The notes: generated from the sequence alone by a model not told the origin. A stretch of 64,000 bases of DNA from Prevotella sp. (GCA_023663025.1 JAMPIC010000002.1:24739-88738); one strand, 5' to 3'; numbered from the stretch's first letter, positions 1-7,406 are shown. Numbers and translations are program-made.

Positions 1-165
1 CACCCCTTTCACCGTTCGGAACGAAAGGGATTTCGCGCTCTGCGGAGCGCGACCAGGGGCTCTGCCCCGTGGACCTCGCAGCCTTGAAAGGCTGGCGAAC
101 TTTTTAGTCGCGGCTTCGCCGCGCGGGGCGCTGACGTTTTGTTTGTGCGCTAAACAACAATTTAA
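1..165. repeat. multi-hairpin dispersed repeat, copy A
   Basis: A chain of short inverted repeats (arms around GCGCTC/GAGCGC, GGGGC/GCCCC, CAGCC/GGCTG, CGCGGC/GCCGCG) that recurs at 5240-5485 in the same orientation and at 4905-5125 inverted. It ends in GCGCTAAACAACAATTTA, as does the copy at 5240-5485. It has no convincing coding potential and may continue beyond the left edge of the window. Confidence 0.8.
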
Positions 166-181
166 ATCTTTTCAACGTAAA

Positions 182-213
182 AGCCGTTCGGAGATTTTTC
201 TCCGAACGGCTTT
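182..213 (-). terminator. terminator after the small zinc-ribbon gene
   Basis: A perfect 12-bp stem (GCCGTTCGGAGA with TCTCCGAACGGC) around a four-base loop lies just past the stop codon at 223. Read on the minus strand, the stem is followed by TTTTAC. Confidence 0.75.
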
Positions 214-222
214 CGCATGAGA

Positions 223-411
223 TTAATAAGGGTCTTTTTCGGCGTATCCGCATTTGACCACAGGCAGCGATCTGCTTGAAACCGTACGGACTTCGTTTCC
301 GCATTTCGAGCATTTTACGGTATAGCTGTTTCCGCCCGAAACTGCGGCGGAGCTTTCCTCGGTAGTAATAGTTACCTTGTTTCCGCACGAGCAGGTCTCA
401 TTGTAAACCAT
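223..411 (-). CDS. small zinc-ribbon-like protein, 62 aa
   Basis: I do not recognise a specific family. The protein has a C-x-C near the N-terminus (Cys7, Cys9), a C-x-x-C followed by Gly (Cys34, Cys37) and a further Cys54, which suggests a small zinc-binding ribbon. There is no signal peptide or membrane segment, so it is probably cytoplasmic. The start is fixed by a GGAGGAAAAG ribosome site just upstream of the ATG. It lies downstream of cysS on the same strand, but a terminator-like hairpin at 538-571 separates them, so it is probably transcribed alone. The reading frame is short but well framed by a ribosome site and a terminator. Confidence 0.65.
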   Translation of the reverse strand: MVYNETCSCGNKVTITTEESSAAVSGGNSYTVKCSKCGNEVRTVSSRSLPVVKCGYAEKDPY

Positions 412-537
412 TTGCTTTTCCTCCGTTCATGTATATTTCGGAAGGACTTCGCGCCCGTCCGATATACTTATAGTACAGCAAAAAAACTTCGGCGAACCGT
501 TGTTTTCACGGTTTTGTGAAATATCGTCGCGGAAGAA

Positions 538-571
538 AAGCCGTACACGCAGAATACTGCGGATACGGCTT
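538..571 (-). terminator. terminator of the cysE-cysS operon
   Basis: An imperfect inverted repeat (AAGCCGTA with TACGGCTT, inner CGCAG/CTGCG) follows the cysS stop codon. On the minus strand it is followed by TTTCTT. It would end the cysE-methyltransferase-endonuclease-cysS transcript. Confidence 0.65.
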
Positions 572-579
572 AAATTTTT

Positions 580-1992
580 CTATGCCTTTGTGATTTTCGT
601 ACCCTCCCGCGTTTCGGTGACAACATACCCGAGAGCGGCGATTTTGTCCCGCAGCTCGTCCGCGAGAGCGAAATTCTTTTCCTTGCGGGCGGCTTTTCTC
701 TGTTCGGCGAGAGCCAGTATTTCCTCGGGAATATCCTCCGTTCCCGATTTTTTTTCGGCGTATTTTTTCGCCGCTTCGATAAGTCCCAGCGAAAGCACCC
801 TGTCGAAATCTTCGATAAGAGTCAGCTTATCCCTGTTGCTTATATCCGCTTTCAGCACGTCGTACACCGCCGTTACCGCAAGAGCGGTGTTCAGGTCGTT
901 ATCCATAGCGTCGGTAAAATTCTTTTTCAAAACGGCGGATTTTTCCCCGTCGGTATCCCCGCCGCCGTCCAAAACGCCCGCGATTTTCGCCGCAAGCTTT
1001 TCATAGGCTTGCTTGGCGTTTTCGAGATTTTCCCAGCTGAAAACAAGAGACTTGCGGTAGTGGGACTGCAAGCAGAAAAACCGATACACAAGCGGGTCGT
1101 AGCCCTTTTCCTCCAGCAGGGAGACCGTCAGGAATTCGCCCTTGGACTTGCTCATCTTGCCGCTGTCGGTGTTGAGATGGTGGACGTGAAACCACTGTCC
1201 GCACCATTCGTGTCCGAGGTACGCCTCGCTTTGGGCGATCTCGTTGGTGTGGTGGGGGAACGCGTTGTCGATACCGCCGCAGTGTATGTCGAGATACTCG
1301 CCGCAGTGTTTCATACTTATGCAGGAACATTCGATATGCCAGCCGGGATAGCCGATACCCCAAGGGCTTTCCCATTTCAGCTCCTGGTCGTCGAATTTGG
1401 ATTTGGTGAACCAAAGCACGAAATCCGCCTTGTTACGCTTGTTGCCGTCCTCCTCCACGCCCTCGCGGACGCCGACAGCCAAATCCTCCTCGTCAAAGTC
1501 GTTGAACACATAGTATTTATCAAGCTTTGAGGTATCGAAATAAATATTCCCGCCCGCCTCGTAGGCGAAGCCCTTTTCGATAAGCGCGGAAATAACGCGT
1601 ATGAACTCGTCAATGCAGGAGGTTGCGGGCTCTACCACATCGGGGGTTTTGATGTTCAACTTTTTGCAGTCCTCGAAAAACGCTTTTGTATAGAAGTCGG
1701 CTATCTCCATAACGGACTTGTGTTCCCGCTTCGCGCCCTTAAGCATTTTGTCGTCCCCCGTGTCGCCGTCGCTTGAAAGGTGTCCCACGTCGGTGATGTT
1801 CATAACCCGCTTAACGTCGTAACCCGAATAGCGGAAATATTTTTCCAGCACGTCCTCCATAATATAGCTGCGCAGGTTGCCTATGTGGGCGTAGTGGTAT
1901 ACCGTGGGTCCGCAGGTGTACATAGAGAGCCTGCCCTCCGAACGCGTTCTGAATTCGTCTTTGCTGCGGGTAAGGGTGTTGTAGAGTTTCAT
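580..1992 (-). CDS. cysS: cysteinyl-tRNA synthetase
   Basis: Charges tRNA-Cys in the cytoplasm (class I aminoacyl-tRNA synthetase). The protein is 470 residues, typical of bacterial CysRS. It has the TCGPTVY zinc/cysteine motif at residues 26-32, the HIGH-type HIGN at 36-39, a zinc-binding region around Cys222 and FPHH 245-248, and the KMSKS loop at 279-283. The start ATG overlaps the stop codon of the upstream restriction endonuclease by four bases (ATGA), and an ACGGAGG ribosome site lies inside the end of that gene. It is the last gene of an operon headed by a cysteine-type T-box at about 4560-4805, so its expression should rise when tRNA-Cys is uncharged. cysE-cysS linkage is common in Firmicutes; here two restriction-modification genes separate the pair. 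Confidence 0.97.
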   Translation of the reverse strand: MKLYNTLTRSKDEFRTRSEGRLSMYTCGPTVYHYAHIGNLRSYIMEDVLEKYFRYSGYDVKRVMNITDVGHLSSDGDTGDDKMLKGAKREHKSVMEIADFYTKAFFEDCKKLNIKTPDVVEPATSCIDEFIRVISALIEKGFAYEAGGNIYFDTSKLDKYYVFNDFDEEDLAVGVREGVEEDGNKRNKADFVLWFTKSKFDDQELKWESPWGIGYPGWHIECSCISMKHCGEYLDIHCGGIDNAFPHHTNEIAQSEAYLGHEWCGQWFHVHHLNTDSGKMSKSKGEFLTVSLLEEKGYDPLVYRFFCLQSHYRKSLVFSWENLENAKQAYEKLAAKIAGVLDGGGDTDGEKSAVLKKNFTDAMDNDLNTALAVTAVYDVLKADISNRDKLTLIEDFDRVLSLGLIEAAKKYAEKKSGTEDIPEEILALAEQRKAARKEKNFALADELRDKIAALGYVVTETREGTKITKA

Positions 1993-2819
1993 ATAGATAT
2001 GCCTCCGTTTTCTTTAAAGCCGTTATAGGTTGAAAATCCAAGCATATAGACCGCCATTGCGGCGGCAAGGTCTTTGTTTGGGATATTATTGTTCCGCGCG
2101 GCTTCGTTAAGCTCATATATTACCGTATCGTTCGGCGATATGTTTTCCGTTCCGTTCACCACATCTTCTATAACGCCGGGCAGCTTCATACACAGCTTAT
2201 AAAAAGCGTCCGCCTCGCCCGTGACCATTTCGTAAAACCTGTCGATACTCACTCTGCGGATCAGCTTATGCCCGACTTTCTGACCGTCAACGGTTGTTTC
2301 CCATTTTATATTCTGAGATTTTTTTGCTATCGCCTCAACAAGAAAGCAAGCGCAGTCGTCGTCCTTTAAAATTTGGTTCTGCATTTTTATAAAGGTTTTT
2401 CCCGCCGAAGCCGAATTCATGGTATTATGCTTGTTTTTCATTTCGGCGTATACGGTATGCGCGGAATTCCCGTCGGGCAGAGTTATTCCGTCCGCGTTTC
2501 TGTATATAACGTCCCAGCCGCCCTCCTGTCCGTTTTCGGGGACGGTGCAGCCGTTAAAATAGGAAAAAATTCTTTGGTGAAAATATCCAATATCGTTGTT
2601 GTTGGATTTGTCTCTCTGCCTGAAAATTTCGTTTGAGACCGCTGTTTCCCAAGAGGTCTTATATACCGATTTGTCAAATATCAGCTTGATTGGGTCGATA
2701 ATGTTTTTGTTGAATTTTTTCAGATCAAACGGTTCGAGCTTATCGCCGTATTTTTCAATGGTAAGCTTTACGTGTTCGTAAAAGTCTTTTTCGCTTATGA
2801 ACGATATATCCCAGCTCAT
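1989..2819 (-). CDS. type II restriction endonuclease, Eco47II/Sau96I-like
   Basis: A 276-residue protein that I recognise as close to the Eco47II-type endonuclease family, whose members cut GGNCC or GGWCC. Recognisable stretches are NDIGYFHQRIF near residue 75, GWDVIY near 100 and VYAEMKNKHNTMNSASAGK near 124-142; the last contains the E-x-K expected of a PD-(D/E)XK active site. It overlaps the adjacent methyltransferase stop by four bases and the cysS start by four bases, so all three are probably translationally coupled. Base composition is visibly more AT-rich than cysS and cysE, as expected for acquired DNA. The family call is from memory of conserved sequence; the exact recognition site is not proven. 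Confidence 0.85.
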   Translation of the reverse strand: MSWDISFISEKDFYEHVKLTIEKYGDKLEPFDLKKFNKNIIDPIKLIFDKSVYKTSWETAVSNEIFRQRDKSNNNDIGYFHQRIFSYFNGCTVPENGQEGGWDVIYRNADGITLPDGNSAHTVYAEMKNKHNTMNSASAGKTFIKMQNQILKDDDCACFLVEAIAKKSQNIKWETTVDGQKVGHKLIRRVSIDRFYEMVTGEADAFYKLCMKLPGVIEDVVNGTENISPNDTVIYELNEAARNNNIPNKDLAAAMAVYMLGFSTYNGFKENGGISI

Positions 2820-3820
2820 AGCTGTTCAAGCCCCTTTCTTATACTGTTTGCTATTTCATACGCAAGATTTACGGGAACAGCGTTTCCGACCTGCTTATAC
2901 TGCTGTCCCACGCTTCCGCAGAATTCCCAATCGTCGGGAAAGCTCTGACACCTTGCGTTTTCTCTCACGGTAAAGGGACGGGGTTCTGTCGGGTGACATC
3001 TGTCGGTCTGCTTCTGGCTCGGAGAAGTAAGAACCGTAAGCGACGGCTCGTCAAGGCTCATTCTTCTCAGTATTCCCGTTCTGCCGCCGCCCATATCCCA
3101 GCAGCTTTTCATATATTCCCTTGCGATATTTTCGGGTATATCCCGCCAGTACCCTCCGGGAGGAACAAGCGCAAAAATTTCCTCCTTGCGCTTTGAATAT
3201 CTCACCCCGCAGCTCGGGGGACAACCGGGAAGAACGTCTCTTAAAACAGGCTTATATGTATGCGGCTCGGGAAATTCAAAATTGATTTTATCCGACAGAT
3301 CTTTTCTTATGCCGACGGTGATAAGCCTCTCTCTTTTTTGAGGAACGCCGTAGTCCCAAGCGTTAAGAACGGCTTTTTTTATTATATAACCCTCTTTTGA
3401 AAAAATATCAAGGATAATTTTGTATGTTTTTCCGTTATCGTGCGTAAGCAGTCCTCTCACGTTTTCAAAAAGAAACATCTTAGGCTGAAGCTTGCTCAAA
3501 AACATTGCGTAATGGTAAAACAGAGTTCCGCGGGTATCTTCAAGTCCGAGGCGTTTCCCCGCGTAGGAAAACGCCTGACACGGCGCTCCCCCCGAAAGCA
3601 GGTCAAGCGAGCCTTTTTCAATACTGAAATATTTTTCCAGATCAAGGCAGGATATTTTGGAAATATCCTCGTTTATAACCCGCCATTCGGGACGGTTAGT
3701 TTTCAGGGAATCTGCGGCGTCGCGGTCTATTTCGATCAAGCCTATCGTATCAAAGCCCGCTTTTTCAAGACCGAGCGCCAATCCCCCGGCTCCCGCAAAC
3801 AATTCAATCGATTTAAACAT
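2816..3820 (-). CDS. DNA (cytosine-5) methyltransferase, partner of the endonuclease
   Basis: Transfers methyl groups from S-adenosylmethionine to C5 of cytosine, protecting host sites from the adjacent endonuclease. All hallmark motifs are visible in 334 residues: motif I ELFAGAGGLALG (6-17), motif IV with catalytic Cys81 in GGAPCQAFS, motif VI ENV (119-121), motif VIII QKRER (161-165), motif IX around RENARCQSFPDDW and motif X GNAVPVNLA near the C-terminus. The start ATG has GGGAG upstream and lies only 15 bp after the cysE stop. The gene overlaps the endonuclease by ATGA. GGNCC/GGWCC specificity is inferred from the partner. It is AT-rich compared with flanking cys genes, suggesting insertion into the cysE-cysS operon. 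Confidence 0.93.
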   Translation of the reverse strand: MFKSIELFAGAGGLALGLEKAGFDTIGLIEIDRDAADSLKTNRPEWRVINEDISKISCLDLEKYFSIEKGSLDLLSGGAPCQAFSYAGKRLGLEDTRGTLFYHYAMFLSKLQPKMFLFENVRGLLTHDNGKTYKIILDIFSKEGYIIKKAVLNAWDYGVPQKRERLITVGIRKDLSDKINFEFPEPHTYKPVLRDVLPGCPPSCGVRYSKRKEEIFALVPPGGYWRDIPENIAREYMKSCWDMGGGRTGILRRMSLDEPSLTVLTSPSQKQTDRCHPTEPRPFTVRENARCQSFPDDWEFCGSVGQQYKQVGNAVPVNLAYEIANSIRKGLEQL

Positions 3821-3835
3821 TTGAACGCTCCCGTA

Positions 3836-4522
3836 CTACTTTTTTTCATTCAGCTTTTTCCCCAGCTCGGAAATTTCCAGCCTGTTAAGCTGCTTCTCCA
3901 ATCTCTCTATCCTCACAAGATGCGCGCAAAGCTCCTGCGCCACGGGATCGGGAACGTGTATCTGATCCAGCTCTCCGCACACGTCCACCCTTTTTCCTCC
4001 CCGTCTGACTATCCTTGCGGGAACTCCCACCGCCGTACAGTTGGGCGGGACTTCCTCCAGCACCACCGCGTTGGCGGCGATTTTGGAATTGTCCCCCACC
4101 TTAAAGGGACCCAGAACTCTCGCTCCCGCGCCGACCATAACGTTGTTCCCCAGCGTGGGGTGACGCTTGCCCTTGTCCTTGCCCGTACCGCCGAGGGTAA
4201 CTCCCTGATACACCAGACAGTTGTCGCCTATTTCGGTAGTCTCGCCTATCACCACTCCCGAGCCGTGGTCGATGAAAAAGCCTTTGCCTATCTTGGCTCC
4301 GGGGTGTATCTCGATACCCGTCAGCAGCCTTGCGAACTGGGAGATGCACCTTGCGGCGGTGTAAAGCTTTTTCGTATAGAACCAATGGGATACTCTGTAC
4401 ATCACCACCGCGTGCAGACCCGAATAGGTCAGCAGTATTTCAAGCGTGCTTCGGGCGGCGGGATCGCGCTTTTTAACGGACTCTATGTCCGACTTTATAT
4501 GTTCCCAAAAAGTTTCTTTCAT
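3836..4522 (-). CDS. cysE: serine O-acetyltransferase
   Basis: Makes O-acetylserine from serine and acetyl-CoA, the first step of cysteine synthesis. The C-terminal half shows the left-handed beta-helix hexapeptide repeats of the LbH acyltransferases (IHPGAKIGKGFFIDHGSG, VVIGETTEIGDN, LGNNVMVGAGARVLG) and the catalytic-site motif IDHGSGVVIGE. At 228 residues from the ATG at 4522 it matches the family length. That start has AAAGGAG nine bases upstream and begins MKETFWEH; a longer in-frame start at 4561 falls in the T-box terminator and lacks a ribosome site. It is the first gene of the T-box operon and would respond to cysteine starvation. Confidence 0.95.
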   Translation of the reverse strand: MKETFWEHIKSDIESVKKRDPAARSTLEILLTYSGLHAVVMYRVSHWFYTKKLYTAARCISQFARLLTGIEIHPGAKIGKGFFIDHGSGVVIGETTEIGDNCLVYQGVTLGGTGKDKGKRHPTLGNNVMVGAGARVLGPFKVGDNSKIAANAVVLEEVPPNCTAVGVPARIVRRGGKRVDVCGELDQIHVPDPVAQELCAHLVRIERLEKQLNRLEISELGKKLNEKK

Positions 4523-4559
4523 TCGGAAAATTCTCCTTTCAAGTATATGAATATGAAAC

Positions 4560-4805
4560 AAAAAACCGCCTCCGCGGGACGTTGTCCCATGAAGGCGGTA
4601 CAGTGCCGCGGTTCCACTTCAGGTTTCGCTCTCGGTCCTTTAACGGGGACAAGCCGCAGATCTATACGCAAAGCGTCTTTTAAAAGCGGACGCTTCTTCC
4701 CGACCCGAGCCGGCAGCCGCACTTCGCAAACGCTCCGCCGCGCCGTTCCACCAAACCGGCGCTCTCTTTAGGCTTCCGCGAAAGCTACTCTGACTGTTAT
4801 GCTTT
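4560..4805 (-). promoter_or_regulatory. T-box leader, cysteine type
   Basis: Upstream of cysE on the minus strand the leader shows the AGAGAG element of stem I (4764-4769), a GAAGUGC box whose UGC (4721-4719) is the candidate cysteine specifier codon, a CCGUUA element, and the T-box GTGGAACCGCG (4617-4607). The UGGA bulge sequence matches the NCCA end of a tRNA with discriminator U, as expected for tRNA-Cys. An intrinsic terminator stem follows at about 4565-4599 with a U run. Uncharged tRNA-Cys should favour the antiterminator and allow cysE, both restriction genes and cysS to be transcribed. Confidence 0.9.
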
Positions 4806-4830
4806 TCGGATATTGGATATACTATATTAT

Positions 4831-4859
4831 ATTATATCACACTGTTTCAAAAAATGCAA
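4831..4859 (-). promoter_or_regulatory. sigma-A promoter of the cys T-box operon
   Basis: On the minus strand TTGCAT (4859-4854) is separated by 17 bp from TATAAT (4836-4831), placing the start of transcription just ahead of the T-box stem I. Confidence 0.75.
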
Positions 4860-4904
4860 CAAATTTTTTCGGGGTAAATTGTAATTTACAGCAGAACATG
4901 TAAC

Positions 4905-5125
4905 GAGTATTGGGCGGCGAAGCCGCGACTAAAAAGTTCGCCAGCCTTTCAAGGCTGCGAGGTCCACGGGGCAGAGCCCCTGGTCGCTCCCCGCAGGGAG
5001 CGAAATCCCCTGCGCCCGTAGGGCGCAAATCCTCCCGAAACGGGGAAGAGGGTGAGGAATGGCGACAGCCATTCCGAGGGGGAGCGGACACGACCGCTCC
5101 CCCTTTTGACAGTACGCGGCACAGT
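4905..5125. repeat. multi-hairpin dispersed repeat, copy B (inverted)
   Basis: Reverse complement of the element at 1-165 and 5240-5485, with matching blocks such as GACCAGGGGCTCTGCCCC and CAGCCTTGAAAGGCTG read on the minus strand. It shares an extra outer block (GGTCGTGT plus a GC-rich palindrome) with copy C. Together copies B and C face each other around a central palindromic spacer. Confidence 0.8.
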
Positions 5126-5129
5126 AACT

Positions 5130-5239
5130 CTTGAAAACAGTCCGGTGGACTGTTTTCAACGTGACAAAATTATGTTGGGTTTCCCGGCGTAACTATAGGT
5201 CTGTTCCGTCCAAAACGTCCCACCGGGACGTTTTGGAGA
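5130..5239. repeat. palindromic spacer between two inverted repeat copies
   Basis: Contains two near-perfect palindromes, GAAAACAGTCC/GGACTGTTTTC at 5130-5157 and CCAAAACGTCCC/GGGACGTTTTGG at about 5210-5240. No gene is visible between 4862 and 5583. Confidence 0.65.
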
Positions 5240-5485
5240 GTTACTTTGCTGCATACCGTAACAAGGCGGGGCGGTCGTGTTCGCCCCGCCTCGAAACGCT
5301 GTCGCGTTTCTCACCACCCTCTCCGTTAGGAACGAAAGGAATTTCGCCCTCTGCGGAGGGCGACCAAAGGGCGCCGCCCTTTGGAAACCTGCCGCCTTTG
5401 AAAAGGCGGGCGAAACTTTTAGTCGCGGCTTCGCCGCGCGATGCGCTGTCGTTTTGTTTTGCGCTAAACAACAATTTACAGTTCT
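5240..5485. repeat. multi-hairpin dispersed repeat, copy C
   Basis: Same orientation as copy A at the left edge of the window. It shares the ordered hairpins and ends in GCGCTAAACAACAATTTA. The open frames crossing it are by-products of the GC-rich repeats. Confidence 0.8.
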
Positions 5486-5527
5486 GTTGCCAATCAAATC
5501 AGCGTTTTAAAAATTACCGAAAAACTA

Positions 5528-5556
5528 TTTACTATTTCCCAAAAATATATTATAAT
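5528..5556 (+). promoter_or_regulatory. putative promoter of the small membrane protein gene
   Basis: TTTACT (5528-5533), 17 bp, TATAAT (5551-5556), about 20 bp ahead of an AAAGGAG ribosome site. Confidence 0.6.
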
Positions 5557-5583
5557 ATTATAAAACCGCAAAGGAGAATTGCC

Positions 5584-5760
5584 ATGGATAAAAATTACGA
5601 CAGCAAAAACGATACCCTGAATTTCCTCAGAACAGCCGTTCCCGTTTCGGCTGCGCTGGCTCTGTTTCTGGTATCGGCGTGCTATATCGTTTATAAACTC
5701 ATAACCGCTTACCGCTATAACGAACGCTGGAAAGACTACGACGAATGCGGACTGTCCTGA
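5584..5760 (+). CDS. small single-pass membrane protein, 58 aa
   Basis: Family not recognised. A charged N-terminus (MDKNYDSKND) is followed by one hydrophobic helix of about 20 residues (roughly 18-38, ending LVSACYIVYKL) and a short charged tail (YNERWKDYDECGLS). The ATG has AAAGGAG at ideal spacing and a TATAAT box close upstream, so the gene is likely real although short. It lies 30 bp ahead of the amidohydrolase gene and is probably cotranscribed with it. The tail would face the cytoplasm or the outside depending on topology, which cannot be read from the sequence. Confidence 0.65.
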   Translation: MDKNYDSKNDTLNFLRTAVPVSAALALFLVSACYIVYKLITAYRYNERWKDYDECGLS

Positions 5761-5790
5761 CAGCGGCAAGAAGCAGGAAGAGAGGTCAGC

Positions 5791-6948
5791 ATGTATTTCT
5801 ATAACGCGAAAATTTACCCGCAGTCCGAAAGTGCGGAGTTCATTCCCTGCGGATATGTCCGCGTCGAGGACGGAAAAATCGCCGCCGTTTCGGGAGGAAC
5901 TCCCGTTAAAATTTCCGAGGGGGACGTTGACCTTCACGGAATGAGACTGTACCCCGGATTTATCGACGCGCACACCCATATGGGTCTCATCGGCGACGGT
6001 CAGGGCGCGGAGGGCGAGGACGTGAACGAGGACAGCGATCCCGTTACCCCTCATCTGCGGACGATAGACGGTCTCTGCCATAACGACGGCTATTTCGCCG
6101 ACGCGGTAAGAGCGGGCGTGACCTGCGTTGTGACGGGCGTCGGCTCGTCCAATCCCATCGGGGGAGACCTTATCGCCGTCAAAACTGCGGGACGGTGCGC
6201 CGACGAAATGCTCGTAAGGCGCGTGGGCATAAAGTTCGCTTTGGGGGAAAACCCCAAGTCTACGTTTTCGGACAAGGATTCCGCTCCCGTGACGAGAATG
6301 GCTACCGCCGCGCTTATCCGCGAGGCTCTTTTCAAGGCGAAGCGGTACATGACCGATAAGCGGTCTGCAGAGGAAAACGACGAGGCTCTTCCCGAATTCG
6401 ATATGAAATCCGAGGCTCTCATACCCTTGCTTAACGGGGAGCTGAAAGCGCATTTCCACTGCCACCGCGCGGACGATATCCTTACGGCGGTGCGTATCGC
6501 CGAGGAATTTTCTTTGGACTATGTGCTTATCCACTGCACGGAGGGATATCTCGCCGCCGATATTTTGGGAGAGAAAAAGGCTTCCGCCGTCGTGGGTCCC
6601 ATACTGTGCGACCGGGGCAAGCCCGAACTTGCGGGACAGACCGCGGCAAACGCGGGGATACTTTTCAAAAACGGAGTAAAGACCGCCGTCTGCACCGACC
6701 ACCCGGAAACTCCCGTTCAGTATCTTCCGACAAGCGCGGCGTACTGCGTAAAGGCGGGACTTCCCCGCGCGGAGGGTATCCGTTCCGTGACCCGAACCGC
6801 CGCAGAGATCGCGGGCATAGGCGATATCACGGGAGACATAGCCGTCGGTCTGGACGCGGATCTTGCCGTTGCCGACGGCGATCCGCTGGACATAATGACA
6901 AATATTAAGATGACCGTTATCGGCGGGAAGATAGTTTACGGAGGATAA
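5791..6948 (+). CDS. metal-dependent amidohydrolase (imidazolonepropionase-like)
   Basis: A 385-residue protein of the amidohydrolase superfamily, expected to hydrolyse a cyclic amide or similar C-N bond with a bound metal. The fold is shown by the N-terminal beta part, PGFIDAHTHMG with H61 and H63, a second metal/histidine cluster HFHCHRADD (H221, H223, H225), H248 in IHCTEGY and the late D303-H304 in CTDHPETP. The C-terminal GLDADLAVADGDPL segment is typical of the family. The substrate cannot be read; imidazolonepropionase-related enzymes and broad dipeptidases look similar. A GAGAGG ribosome site precedes the ATG. It is probably in an operon with the small membrane protein upstream. Confidence 0.88.
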   Translation: MYFYNAKIYPQSESAEFIPCGYVRVEDGKIAAVSGGTPVKISEGDVDLHGMRLYPGFIDAHTHMGLIGDGQGAEGEDVNEDSDPVTPHLRTIDGLCHNDGYFADAVRAGVTCVVTGVGSSNPIGGDLIAVKTAGRCADEMLVRRVGIKFALGENPKSTFSDKDSAPVTRMATAALIREALFKAKRYMTDKRSAEENDEALPEFDMKSEALIPLLNGELKAHFHCHRADDILTAVRIAEEFSLDYVLIHCTEGYLAADILGEKKASAVVGPILCDRGKPELAGQTAANAGILFKNGVKTAVCTDHPETPVQYLPTSAAYCVKAGLPRAEGIRSVTRTAAEIAGIGDITGDIAVGLDADLAVADGDPLDIMTNIKMTVIGGKIVYGG

Positions 6949-7045
6949 ATCTGCAGGGACGGGAAATCCGTTCCATGCGATTTTGTCATGATTTTTATAA
7001 CACCGTGTACAAAAAACATATTGAAAAATTGTATATATTTACGCA

Positions 7046-7074
7046 TTGACTTTTTGTGTACACTGCAATATAAT
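7046..7074 (+). promoter_or_regulatory. consensus sigma-A promoter of the RHH gene
   Basis: TTGACT (7046-7051), 17 bp, TATAAT (7069-7074). The spacer and downstream flank carry GTGTACAC palindromes, so the promoter is likely repressed by a DNA-binding protein. Confidence 0.85.
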
Positions 7075-7086
7075 ATATGTGTACAC
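7056..7086. promoter_or_regulatory. paired GTGTACAC operators around the -10 box
   Basis: Two identical 8-bp palindromes, GTGTACAC at 7056-7063 and 7079-7086, lie 23 bp apart on either side of TATAAT. A half-copy GTGTAC lies at 7005-7010. The arrangement fits binding by the ribbon-helix-helix protein encoded immediately downstream (autoregulation is inferred). Confidence 0.7.
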
Positions 7087-7104
7087 GCAAAGTGAGGTGA
7101 AAAA

Positions 7105-7287
7105 ATGTCGCCCCGTACAGGCAGACCCAAATCCGATAATCCCAAAGATATACAGCTGAAAATACGCGCCGACAAGCAAACGATTGAAGATTTGGATTTT
7201 TGCTGTCAGAAAACCGATTTGACAAGAAGCGACGTTATCAGGCTCGGGATTAAAAAAGTAAAAAGTGATTTGGAAGAAAAAAAATAG
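7105..7287 (+). CDS. ribbon-helix-helix DNA-binding protein, 60 aa
   Basis: A small CopG/Arc-type regulator. The segment PKDIQLKIRADKQTIEDLDF forms the expected beta strand and first helix, and TRSDVIRLGIKKVKSDLEEK the second helix. The basic, proline-containing N-terminus (MSPRTGRPKSDNP) is typical of these proteins. A GAGGTG ribosome site precedes the ATG. The promoter holds paired GTGTACAC palindromes, so the protein probably represses itself. A hairpin terminator follows directly and is shared with a convergent short RNA at 7285-7350. RHH proteins of this size often serve as antitoxins or plasmid copy regulators; no toxin gene is recognised next to it. Confidence 0.85.
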   Translation: MSPRTGRPKSDNPKDIQLKIRADKQTIEDLDFCCQKTDLTRSDVIRLGIKKVKSDLEEKK

Positions 7288-7350
7288 AACGCTGCCTCTC
7301 GCCAAAGCTGCAAGCGTTCTTTATCCGACCCGAACAGGAATGTCCGTCCG
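7285..7350 (-). ncRNA. putative convergent small RNA behind the RHH gene
   Basis: A consensus promoter on the minus strand (TTGACA 7385-7380, 17 bp, TATAAT 7362-7357) would start a transcript near 7350 that ends at the hairpin 7286-7321 followed by a long U run. No reading frame fits. The sequence complementary to the RNA (7326-7338) matches the RHH start-codon region (7109-7121) at 11 of 13 positions, so the RNA could pair with that mRNA. Confidence 0.6.
7286..7321. terminator. bidirectional terminator between RHH gene and small RNA
   Basis: Stem AGAACGCT/AGCGTTCT with an inner GC pairing. The minus-strand reading is followed by a run of eight U residues and the plus-strand side by TTTA. 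Confidence 0.75.
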
Positions 7351-7356
7351 AAATCT

Positions 7357-7385
7357 ATTATACATCGGAAAGACTTTCTTGTCAA
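7357..7385 (-). promoter_or_regulatory. promoter of the putative small RNA at 7285-7350
   Basis: TTGACA and TATAAT on the minus strand, both perfect and separated by 17 bp. Confidence 0.8.
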
Positions 7386-7406
7386 GACTGTTGAAAGGAA
7401 GTTTTT

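Noticed and set aside
3440..4771. 443-codon plus-strand frame across the methyltransferase, cysE and the T-box
   Set aside because: Crosses two well supported genes and an RNA leader on the other strand.
4910..5497. Several overlapping 70-110 codon frames on both strands
   Set aside because: All are made of the GC-rich hairpin repeats and have repetitive, biased composition.
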